Assembly: GCA_934045905.1 (NCBI GenBank)
Contig: OW203765.1
Location: 15,377,409-15,441,408 of the forward strand
Length of the DNA stretch: 64,000 bases
Direction of reading: 5' to 3'
Source of the DNA: Leuctra nigra
Lineage: Eukaryota; Arthropoda; Insecta; Plecoptera; Leuctridae
The notes under the pieces were generated by a model. The model ran no database searches and had not been told where the DNA came from. It saw only the letters and a program-made list of their open reading frames with translations. A program made the translations under genes and the position numbers. This document shows, one piece after another, positions 46,223 to 55,977 of this stretch (the stretch's first letter is position 1; the number at the start of each line of letters is the position of its first letter).

Positions 46223-46587
46223 ATGGATGTCTTGCGGGAAAATCGCGCGTGGTAAAAGATGGAACTTACGAGAGAACGTTTTGTTTTTTTTCTTCAAATA
46301 ATCCGTTAATAAAATATTGCGTCTTTAAAATAAACTTAAACTATATATTATGATTGTTTTATTGCCTACCATAACTTGTACTAATCTATACTAGTTACAA
46401 TGTCATATCGGCTCAAAATCATTGAAAACAATAATCAATTTTGAATTTGAAATAATGCGCGTACTGTGACGAAACCTAAAAGCACAAGGCACACGATAAA
46501 ACCCCATGCTACACGACCAAATACCCCCAAAACGTTCCTTCGTTTAGTACCATCTTTTCCTACGCGCTTTTCCCGCAAGACAACCAT
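46223..46587. mobile_element. MITE with ATGGATGTCTTGCGGGAAAA ends
   Basis: ATGGATGTCTTGCGGGAAAA is mirrored by TTTTCCCGCAAGACAACCAT, extended by imperfect inverse text to AACGTTTTG. About 365 bp, non-coding. Confidence 0.7.
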
Positions 46588-46711
46588 TGTACTTCGTGAA
46601 CGTATTAAATACAATGTATGTTAACGTGTGTACATACATTTGTCTGACGACATCTTCGACATAACAACTAGTAAATATTTCGAAATCTGTTCTTTATTTT
46701 AAACATTCTCT

Positions 46712-47000
46712 CAGTGGCGGCTATTTGGCTTTACAACAGGTGTTCAATTACATAGAAGGACGTAGAAGAAAGTACTCTAAGAGGAGAGCCCCCAGCAGTT
46801 GCGGGGCCGGGGCGCATAACCCCGGATTTTTTTGTATCTTTAGTTTGAAATTGATGCATTTTTACGTCTTTTGGAGAGCAAAATGATTAGACAAAATATT
46901 TAACTTCCTACTTCCTGGATTAGGGAGCACTTTTAAATAATTTTCTTGGATGATCAGGTGTGCAATTGTCACACCTTGCACACTGTAATAGCCGCCACTG
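46712..47000. mobile_element. hAT MITE with perfect 8-bp TSD
   Basis: CAGTGGCGGCTAT and ATAGCCGCCACTG ends are flanked by CATTCTCT at 46704-46711 and 47001-47008. 289 bp. Inside is a GC-rich patch like that in the larger hAT relative at 16558-17524. Confidence 0.88.
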
Positions 47001-47099
47001 CATTCTCTTCAACATTTTATAGTCTATCTACAATCAGGCTCTAACAAATTAACCGATTAGAGGGTTATCATTGCAATGGATCATAGATAAATTTGTGGA

Positions 47100-47371
47100 T
47101 TAAAACTCTACTGAAACAAACAATATAGACGAACCCGTCTGCTCCGTCGTGGTCGTGGTAATTTGCTTGTGGTCGTTAGCAGTCACTTCCTCTGGTTTCT
47201 TCTTCCCAAGGCCGAAGAAGCTCCCGATGGCTCCTAGAGGGGAGTTCTGGACCATGTTGGCGAGCTCCTTCGCCCCGTCAACCTTCAGGACTCCAGTCTC
47301 AGGGTTGTTGATGATGACGTCCAGGAACTTGCCTTCGGGATGCTCTTGAGCAGGGAATGCCATAACATAAC
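47100..47371 (-). CDS. Terminal exon of an unrecognised protein
   Basis: After a TGTAATTCAG acceptor, the exon encodes 89 residues in phase 1, then stops. It begins GYVMAFPAQEHPEGKF, has LDVIINNPETG, GAKELANMVQN and GAIGSFFGLGKKKPEE, and ends with a Thr run and a hydrophobic ILFVSVEF. GC content and codon choice differ from the AT-rich flanks, which supports real coding sequence. Upstream exons should lie on the minus strand beyond 47384 but I could not find them; the repeat at 49037-51378 lies in the way. I do not recognise the family. No AATAAA is seen close downstream. Confidence 0.6.
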
Positions 47372-47774
47372 CTGAATTACACATGTGTTAGGGTGACCAG
47401 TGTGATCGAATGTGTTGCTTGTTTCAGACACTTTTTATTGGATACAATTGGAGTAAATAAATGGAAGAAATTAATTGAAATTTTAATCGAGATTAAATTT
47501 AAAAAAAACTTTAAGTTGTTATTGCTACTTTTTAAAAACATATTCGATAATTACTAAATAGTCGTGTCGTTGATTTGGGGGTGAATATGAGATTTTTCTA
47601 GTAGATAATCCGATGTGGACGACTTCTATATTCAGTTTAAAAAAAATACGAATGTATACGTTCCCTATCATCACAGTTATAGACTGTTTTGTCAAATCAA
47701 ATCATGTCAAATCATGCAAAAAAAATACTAATATACAATAAGAATGGATCAAGTGAACATTCTACAGAGCTTCA

Positions 47775-48060
47775 ACGGAACAGGTTGGGTGAGTGGTTAA
47801 CGCTCTGAACTTGTATTCCGGAGGTCCGGGTTCGATTCCCGCGGCCGTCCTTGCTGACTGGGTTTTTTTCGTGGTTTTCACTCAGTCGACAGGCAAATGC
47901 TGGGAAGGTACCCTACTAATAGGCCACGACCGCCTCCTTCCCACCTTCCATCCTTACCTACTCTTCACCGTCATCTCCCAATCATCATCATAATCATTCA
48001 TCTGTCGCCATTAGCCTCGTTGCAGAACAGTGCGACGTTAAGCCCCAGACAAAAAAAAAT
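47775..48060 (+). mobile_element. tRNA-derived SINE, copy 3
   Basis: Same family as 14511-14796 with GGTGAGTGGTTAACGC in box A, GGTTCGATTCC in box B, and a nine-A tail. Unlike the other two copies it is outside the array blocks and has a cleaner A-tail. Confidence 0.83.
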
Positions 48061-48703
48061 ACAGAGATTCACCCATACTTATTGAAATTTTATCAAATTG
48101 ATTTAGCTCTAGCCAATTGATCTTCCAAATCCCAGTCAGGTTCAAGAAAACTCAACCAATGAAATCCGTGTAGAATCTTGTAAACACTCCATAATTTTCC
48201 CAGAAATTAATAATTTCGGTGTATAATTCATCCTCTTTTTGTGGAGATGATATTTTAAGCCAGAGCAGTGTTAACTTTTCGGAATCATGGCGTTTTGTTT
48301 TTACTTCGTCAATTTCCCAGTTGTGTAATAAAAATATAATAGGTAATAGTGCGCTGCGAGTGTGACCGGTGTTGTTATGATAGGGAGGTCGTTGGATGGT
48401 TAGCTGCTATCTGTGTTGTGATTGAGTTGGCGGTTTGTTGTTTCCATCAGCTGTTTCTATCTGGGGTTTGACGGCCGAGGTGGATTTCACGTCAATGTGC
48501 ACCTGACTCAAGGGTAGTAAAATAGTAAAATATATTTTACTACCCTTGCACCTGACTGATAAAGAAGAGAAACATCTTCGAAATATTGTGTGAATTTTAT
48601 TAGTTTAATTTGTGATGATACCGGTGTATGTCCAAGAGTGCGTGTGTTTGAAATAATTAATAACTCGGTAGATGATCTTATTCTCTTTTATTTTTCCCCT
48701 TAG

Positions 48704-48892
48704 TGATAGTTTGCATTATCACCCAAACTTTACCCAAACACTTACCAAGTAGGAGAACCGCCAAGACGAAACTTCGAAGACGAGAGGCGACCATTATTCA
48801 GCACAAGAAGCGATCAAAAGAACTTGTACACTGTTGTTCAATGTCTCAAGTCAGTAATACCAGCGTGATACAATCAACCACAGCACTAGACG
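48704..48892 (+). CDS. Possible exon, plus strand
   Basis: A pyrimidine-rich acceptor (TTATTTTTCCCCTTAG) and a strong donor (GACG|GTAAGAG) bracket 189 bp with one long open frame. It is basic at first (RRTAKTKLRRREA, HKKRSKE), then MSQVSNTSVIQSTTALD. The ATG of MSQV (48840) could be the start codon, making the earlier part 5' UTR. No neighbour exon is found and the family is not recognised, so this remains a prediction from splice signals. Confidence 0.35.
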
Positions 48893-49036
48893 GTAAGAGA
48901 CTAACCTACTTTATTGTGACGCTTAGAAGACTGCAAGTGCAATTAACATGATATGGACGATGCTATAATTAATAATAACGTAATTACAGGAATTTGCGTC
49001 ACCTTTGATTCAGGTCGTTGTCATACTCGGACTTGA

Positions 49037-51378
49037 TCTAGTGGAGCGGTCGCTCCACCCAGCCAAGTCGTACCGTACACTCACACTCACTCAACATACC
49101 GTAAATGACTAATAAACTGAGGAGCAGACCAACCACTTTTACTGTAAGCAACAACATGGCATTTTCGGCCTACTGGATCTTAAAATTGGAAAATCTCACA
49201 TTGTTGCGATATATCTTAATTTCGAGCTATGGCCCACCCCACTACATATACCAAATTATGGAACAATATGTTATGCCGTTTGCGAGCTAGAGGGCCGAGA
49301 AAACAGTGAAATTACACCACTTTCTGATTCTGAAGATGATATCAGGAAACGTTGCTATCACCGCCACAGCCTAAACGGCTAAACCGATCGACCTGAAACT
49401 TTTACCACATATGCACTTTTGGCGTCTGATGATACCTTGCCTCTTGTGATTTTTTGTGCCGCCATTTTTAAACCGGAAGTGACGTCATAACTCAAAAACG
49501 TCTGGACCGATTAGAACGAAATTAGCGCCATTCGATTTAGATGGTCATCTATATGAAGTATCAATAAAAAAAATATTATTTTCTTATTTTCTAAACCGGA
49601 AGTGACGTCATAAATACGCAATATTTAACTTATTTCAACAAATTATACTTAAAATACGTACATAATTAACTTACATTGTAACATAGACAATACAATTTAT
49701 ATATTCAAGGTAGCAGTGTTCTCGGCCGCCATTCCTGAAACCGGAAGTGACGTCATATATCTAAAACGCCTGTACCGATTGCAACTGAACTAGCTCCTGC
49801 GTATTCATTCTGCTATTTATTTGAAAAATCAATTGTGAAAAATGAATAAATAAATTAATGGTACCGGAAATGGCGGCAGGAACCACTAAATGAAACCGGA
49901 AGTGACGTCATATATTACAAACGGCATGACCGATTTTACGGAAATATAGGGATTAGGAATTCAGATGGTCGTTCATGAAGGTATCAACTAGATAAAACTA
50001 GATTGTTTTCTTATTACCTATACCGGAATTCGGCCGCTATTTCAAAACCGGAAGTGACGTCATGTATCGAAAACGGCTGGATCGATTATAACGAAACTTA
50101 AGCTATTCTTCTTGGATAATCATTGTCATCTTATACCAAACGCAACTTTTCATAGTAACTAAATCGGTTGAGGCGTATTTTTTTAAAGAAATTAGTCCCT
50201 GCTCGGACATGTGCTACAAGCTGTATGTATAAACTAACAAAAGAAGTGATATCCCAGAAAAAACACTCCGTGTAAAAATACCAGCCAAGTCTCTTTAACT
50301 ATAAAAAAAAATAGAAGAAATCTAAAAATTCAGCACTGAAAAGGAGTGATATCAAAAAAGGAGCCAAGTCAACGAATTTTCCAAATTTTAATCGTACCAT
50401 TGAAATAAAAATATCAACCCCCGAGAAATACTTAAAAAAAGGACTTGGCGCATCGTTTTTTTAAAGACATTTTTCTATTCTTAAGCTTAAGCCACTCACA
50501 TACTACGTAGTTCAGAAATGCCTAGAAAAATTGGGACAAAACTTTCAAATTAAATATTGAACATTCTGTAAAATATTTTAAATTTAAATATAAGTACGCA
50601 AAGAAACATAGCATTGTCTTACAAGCAATAAATACAGAACAGTTGTGTTTGTGATTGGTAGGTACCTATAGTTTTGTGGGTACATCAACATACCTACTAC
50701 AGCATTATACTTGGAACCTTCTCGCCGTGTAATTAATTGCTATTAATTAACATTTTATACCAAAAAAATTCATAAATTACATAACGTATTACTTTAGATA
50801 AAAATCTAGTCAGTAATTATTTGAGCAGCATGGCTCAGTGCACTAGTCACTTATACAAATCTCATTGACGGCCTTCTTGTAATGAGCGCTTTCGCTATTT
50901 CCCTCAGTCACGATATTGAGAAGTATGATTGATTAATATGACCCTAGAAATAGTGGCAATAACGAATAGACTAGGCCGCTTCCGTTTATTCGTTATTCGT
51001 TTATCCGTTTATTTCCTCTGAATATTGACAATATACCAAAACTGCCAGTAGGTAAGAGTACTAGTTATATTAAAACGTAGTATGATTCGTCGATAATGAA
51101 TGTGATATACTCAGGAAAATATACTTGTAGAGTTCTTCCTATACTTTTAGGATAGAAAAGTGTCTTTAAAAAAACGATGCGCCAAGTCCTTTTTTTAAGT
51201 ATTTCTCGGGGGTTGATATTTTTATTTCAATGGTACGATTAAAATTTGGAAAATTCGTTGACTTGGCTCCTTTTTTGATATCACTCCTTTTCAGTGCTGA
51301 ATTTTTAGATTTCTTCTATTTTTTTTGTATAGTTAAAGAGACTTGGCTGGTATTTTTACACGGAGTGTTTTTTCTGGG
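49037..51378 (+). mobile_element. Hairpin-tailed repeat family, member D
   Basis: Near-identical to 25505-27859 along the whole length, with the same ends TCTAGTGGAGCGGTCGCTCC and TTTTTTCTGGG and the same 1.1-kb foldback (50253-51378). Differences are few apart from a small replaced patch near 49430-49475. The flanks are unrelated, so it is a recent mobile copy. Confidence 0.7.
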
Positions 51379-51952
51379 ATAGATTGTACTTGGGTGATAA
51401 TTAACTTTAATTCTCCTATATACTACTGCAAAAAAGGATAATGAATAATTCAGGGATATACCTACCTACATTTCAAAATGTAGAAATTGAAAGTCAGACA
51501 AATTTTAATTTAATTATTACTGTCCAGTTATACATAAAATTGGTAAATATTATTACACACTAGATACAAAATAAGTTTTTCAAACAACATGTTCTTGGCG
51601 AGCCTTAAAATTTGTAGACAAAATGTCTTAACTTGACACATGATTCTCTTTGAATAAAGCTACATTTTAAATCTTAAAATGTGTCAAAGGGTTACTTTTC
51701 CAATGCTAGGCTAAATTTTAAACAGTTTATTAACTGTTTTACCTGATTGCCATTGAAACAACCAATAGGTAACATTTCTAGAAAATCACGCAGAATCTGT
51801 TTAACTTGATTTAACATAGCAATGAAGAACCAATTCCACATAGTTTGTTTGTCGATATAACCCCATTAATTTAGATTACTGATATCTGATATATTTAAAT
51901 GCAGTCCAAAAGAGCCAATTACAAGAAACTTAAGAAATGTAGATTGTAGATG

Positions 51953-51958
51953 TTTATT
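51953..51958 (-). terminator. Polyadenylation signal AATAAA
   Basis: AATAAA on the minus strand, about 70 bp beyond the stop codon of the acidic UIM-like gene; a normal distance. Confidence 0.65.
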
Positions 51959-52028
51959 CAGAAATGGTAGAGATGTTTAGAATTTTGAGCCATGTGATTT
52001 TATCTTACAGGATGGAGAAGGAAGTGTT

Positions 52029-53372
52029 TCAAATTGCCGTCTCTTGCTCCTCCTCAATCGCTGCTTCCACTTTCTCTGCACCCTCAACGTACTCGGTCTC
52101 ACCCTCCACCCTCTCCTCAACTTCGATATCCTTCTTCTCCAAAGAAGAACACATCAACTCGTCGTCATTTTCCTCACTCTTAACCTCCACCCTCTGTTCA
52201 TCGTCAACGGCATCGTCCCCCATAGACGCTTCTTTCACCTCGTCATCGACGACGTCGCTCTGACCATCCACTCTTTTCTCAACCTCGTCGTCCGTATCCT
52301 CCAGCGACGCCTCTGTCAATTCATTGTCGGTGTCCTCCTCAGCAGATGTAACATCGCTGGCGGCGTCGTTGCTCTGTGCGGCCAAGGCCTCCTTTAAAGC
52401 TCTCAGCTCCTCCCTTAACGTCTCCTCTAACTCTAAATCGATATTCTTTATCTCAGCCTCCAGCTTTACGACGGCGGCAAAGTTCTGCTCCTCCAAAGAT
52501 GTCATCAACACGTCGGTCAATTTAGTAGCGTCAACTGTTTCGACAGTCACATCATCGCCGACGAGGTCCTCCTTCTGATCCTCCAACGATTCCGTCAAAT
52601 CCTCCATCAAATTAGCAGAGTGAACATTGTCAACGGTTGCGTCATCGTTGACGACTTCCTCATGCTGATCGTCAAGCGATGCCCTGAGCTCCTCCGCAAA
52701 GTCAGAGTCACCGGCGACGGATGAAAAATCACTGACGACGTCCTCGACATTCTCCTCCAGCGACACATTCAACGCCTGTGCCAAGTCAGTAGCGTCAACT
52801 CCGGTGATATTACTGACGACGACCTCGTTCCGCTCCTCTAACGACTCCCGCAGCGCATCCTCCAAGTCAACTCCGCCCACCTTCTCAACGGACACGTCTC
52901 GCAGCTTGAAGGAGTAGTATTGCTCTTTGATCGCGGACACCAGGTCTTCATTGTATTCTTCTTCGTCGTCCTCGTCCTCGACCTCCTTCACCGTGTCCTT
53001 GTCGCCGACGACGTTTCGTTTCTTCAGAAACTGCACTCCTTCCGCCTGTTTCTCGTTCATCAGCCACGAAATAATATCATCCTCGACGTTGCCGTACTTC
53101 AAAAGTTTCGCGATCTTCCGCTTCGCCACGACGAACTCCTCGTCGCAGTTGTTCGACGAGCTGCCCTTGCCGAACACTTCTTGGTTACAGAATTTCCTGA
53201 ACGCCGCCACCTCGTCGGATGAGAGCGACGAGTCTGTGACGCCGACGGAGGCGTCGGTGGAGACGATGTCGGCGTCGAGGCGGTCGACGCTTGGTTCAAG
53301 AGCGTCGCACGGCCGAGAGAAGTCGTCGACCAGCTCGGTCTGGAGGTCGTCGTTGACGTTCGCTAACGACAT
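52029..53372 (-). CDS. Acidic protein with five UIM-like repeats
   Basis: 447 aa in one open exon, GC-rich against AT-rich flanks. Start: ATG at 53372 (MSLANVNDD), 17 bp after a good acceptor (GTTCCCCAG), so an upstream non-coding exon is likely; an in-frame ATG at 53489 lies in intron-like sequence. Residues 50-110 hold a mixed segment with KLLKYGNVEDDIISWLMNEK. Residues about 168-305 carry five spaced motifs: DLEDALRESLEE, DLAQALNVSLEE, DFAEELRASLDD, NLMEDLTESLED and KLTDVLMTSLEE. These match the ubiquitin-interacting motif pattern (acidic, hydrophobic, x, x, Ala-Leu, x, x, Ser-Leu, x, Glu); only the first two keep the Ala. The C-terminus is Glu/Asp-rich. There is no signal peptide. A role in binding ubiquitin chains is inferred only from the pattern. 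I do not recognise a named homologue. Confidence 0.78.
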   Translation of the reverse strand: MSLANVNDDLQTELVDDFSRPCDALEPSVDRLDADIVSTDASVGVTDSSLSSDEVAAFRKFCNQEVFGKGSSSNNCDEEFVVAKRKIAKLLKYGNVEDDIISWLMNEKQAEGVQFLKKRNVVGDKDTVKEVEDEDDEEEYNEDLVSAIKEQYYSFKLRDVSVEKVGGVDLEDALRESLEERNEVVVSNITGVDATDLAQALNVSLEENVEDVVSDFSSVAGDSDFAEELRASLDDQHEEVVNDDATVDNVHSANLMEDLTESLEDQKEDLVGDDVTVETVDATKLTDVLMTSLEEQNFAAVVKLEAEIKNIDLELEETLREELRALKEALAAQSNDAASDVTSAEEDTDNELTEASLEDTDDEVEKRVDGQSDVVDDEVKEASMGDDAVDDEQRVEVKSEENDDELMCSSLEKKDIEVEERVEGETEYVEGAEKVEAAIEEEQETAI

Positions 53373-53499
53373 CGTTGAAGACGTGGAATCTGGGGAACAA
53401 GCAGGAGGTAAATTCAAAATAAGTTGTTGGATAAATAATCTTGGGGCTTGAACGAGAAGAGAGTAACATTGGCATACATTTTGACACATTTTGTAATTT

Positions 53500-55430
53500 A
53501 TAAAAAATATGTCCTCTATTTTGAGATGGTAACTGTTCCGTTAAAGAAATGCTTAATGAACGAGAAAGTTGAATAGAAATGAATCTGTCTTTATCAATTA
53601 TCAATGTGTACCAATTCATTTTTTTATTACTAATTTATATTTCAACAGTTTTTAGCAGTTATCTAAAGAATGTAGCTCATATACCTATGGCTAACAATTT
53701 CGATCATAAATCTCGTTACAGCATCCATTTGAGAGAGAGGATTTTGATGAGAGGGTTCCAGAACTCGCCATTAGTTTTCGATAAGCGGTATTTGAACAAC
53801 TTACCAATTCCTTATCACTGGAAACCAAGTCTTCAAATATCTCTCGGCCTTTTTCGGAGAAGATTTTGTATAGTTTTCTACGCAAGTGGACGGATTTGTG
53901 AATTTGAAAGTTATATTGTTTGTTTCTATGGTAGTTACTTTGAACAGCAGTCTATAATGGAGAAACGTAGTTAATAATGAATTATGAAACTTAACACCCA
54001 TGGAATAGTGAAACGATCCAGAAGACCTAGAAATAAAACTTGACTACATAGAAACAAAATTTTAACACAACTGTCAATTTTCGTATGTCAACATTTGAAT
54101 TTTACTTGTGTATAGAAGTACCAAGATTTTTCGACAGAATAAGCTACAAAATGGTCTTCTCATATTGAAATTTTGATTAAAATGTCATACACCTCATCTG
54201 TATAAGAATGGTAAGTTTGAAAAAGGTTGTCAGTACGACCAAACCAATAATTCCAGAGCCATTACCAATGACGTAATCGTATTTCTTACGTATTTTTATG
54301 AATTTCCATATGAATTGATGTGTATATTCAATTCTTTTGAAAGCAGTTGAAAGTTACAAGAAATTGTAGTGAGAAAATTATATTTTTATCTCATTATTAC
54401 AGCTGTCAGTAGGGTTTAATGCAGAGTGAATAATACTTTCTCCTTAATGGCTGACAGATGTCACATGACCTTACTTGCCTCTCTGCTTTCGGTAATGATT
54501 TGAAAAACCGGGGAGTATCCTACACATGATTGTAGAGACAGAAATTTTTATTCTCTTTAGATAAATGGGAACAATTACCTTCAGAAATTGACAAGTGCAT
54601 TACCTATGTTCGATACAAAATAATAATGGGATTGACACGAACCTAAATAGGTACACTTTATTTACAAATATTGTTTAACAAATTTTCATTAATTTAAATA
54701 AACAACCAATTTACTTGAAACTAAACACGTGAAAACATGAAATTTGCCCTCAAGATTTGTTTATAGCTAAAGCAAATTAATGTATCTGTACTGTTTCTAT
54801 GGTCAACTCCATGGTAAAACTATCTTGGTCAACTCATTTTCTTGTGATTAAACTTGCCCCTGACGGCGGCTACCAGTCGTACGTGGAAGTAGTATAATAT
54901 GCCTAGATTGATTAACATGTTTGTGCAGAGAAATGACTTGCAACGCTGGTTTTATCACTCGCTTTTATCACTGCATATGGAGGCTGCTGAACCTCAGAAG
55001 TAGAAGGCCGGAAGAACATTTTCTCGATTTTGAATTGCACACTTTTGGAATTATGTACTTAGGTATACACTCGAACAAATAATAAACGGAACATTGAAAG
55101 AAAAGGATTGTCTGATAAAGGTTTGATGGCATCATCCTATGAAGTCTATACTAATGCATCATCTATCTCTAGTAGATAAGCTATGATCTCATTGATAATA
55201 ACAAGGATTTATTGTCAAGGAACCTGACCATGCAGCAGCCTATCCGTTTTGTACAGAGAACCGTTTTTAATTGGTTTAAGTGTACACAGAATCAAGCTCT
55301 ATCAATTCCCATTTAACTGATGTCATCAATTACAGCTATTTCGAAGTATAGGTAATCTTCACCATTACAAATATGATTTGATGAAGTCTGAATGACTGGG
55401 TTTTAAGCTCTGAAATGGACTTGCGGCCTT
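53500..55430. other. Stretch between the acidic gene and the tubulin relic
   Basis: AT-rich; it probably includes the promoter and first exon of the acidic gene near its left end. The 131-residue plus-strand frame at 53579-53974 has no recognised content or splice support. No tubulin N-terminal or middle exon is found here. Confidence 0.45.
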
Positions 55431-55434
55431 TAAC

Positions 55435-55977
55435 CTCTGAGGTACAGACCAAGTGTGATCTCATGGATGTGGTTGACAATGTCTGCAGCCCGACGGCGGT
55501 GTGGTGTGTCTACATGTGGGACAGGCGGGGGTGCAGTGAACAGCCCTCTGAGGTACAGACCAAGTGTGATCTCATGGATGTGGTTGACAATGTCTGCAGC
55601 CCGACGGCGGTGTAGTGTGTCTACATGTGGGACAGGCGGGGGTGCAGTTGGGCACAGCTCTCTGAGGTACAGACCAAGTGTGATCTCATGGATGTGGTTG
55701 ACAATGTCTGCAGCCCGACGGCGGTGTGGTGTGTCTACATGTGGGACAGGCGGGGGTGCAGTTGGGAACAGCTCTCTGAGGTACAGACCAAGTGTGATCT
55801 CATGGATGTGGTTGACAATGTCTGCAGCCCGACGGCGATGTGGTGTGTCTACATGTGGGACAGGCGGGGGTGCAGTTGGGAACAGCCCTCTGAGGTACAG
55901 ACCAAGTGTGATCTCATGGATGTGGTTGACAATGTCTGCAGCCCGACGGCGGCGTGGTGTGTCTACATGTGGGACAG
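55435..55977 (+). repeat. Five 111-114-bp units, each with a tubulin N-terminal motif
   Basis: Units start at 55435, 55546, 55660, 55774 and 55888 and are almost identical. In one frame each reads VVCLHVGQAG, and the first four continue VQLGTAL and then TGA in at least the complete ones. HVGQAGVQ.G is the hallmark N-terminus of alpha-tubulin. In the fifth unit the text runs from HVGQAG straight into the downstream tubulin exon in another frame. Because 114 is divisible by three, long repetitive frames exist on both strands; they are not separate genes. Confidence 0.8.

Noticed and set aside
52920..53451. Ser-rich plus-strand frames over the acidic gene
   Set aside because: Mirror frames of a Glu/Asp/Ser-rich coding strand; no start context or splice sites.
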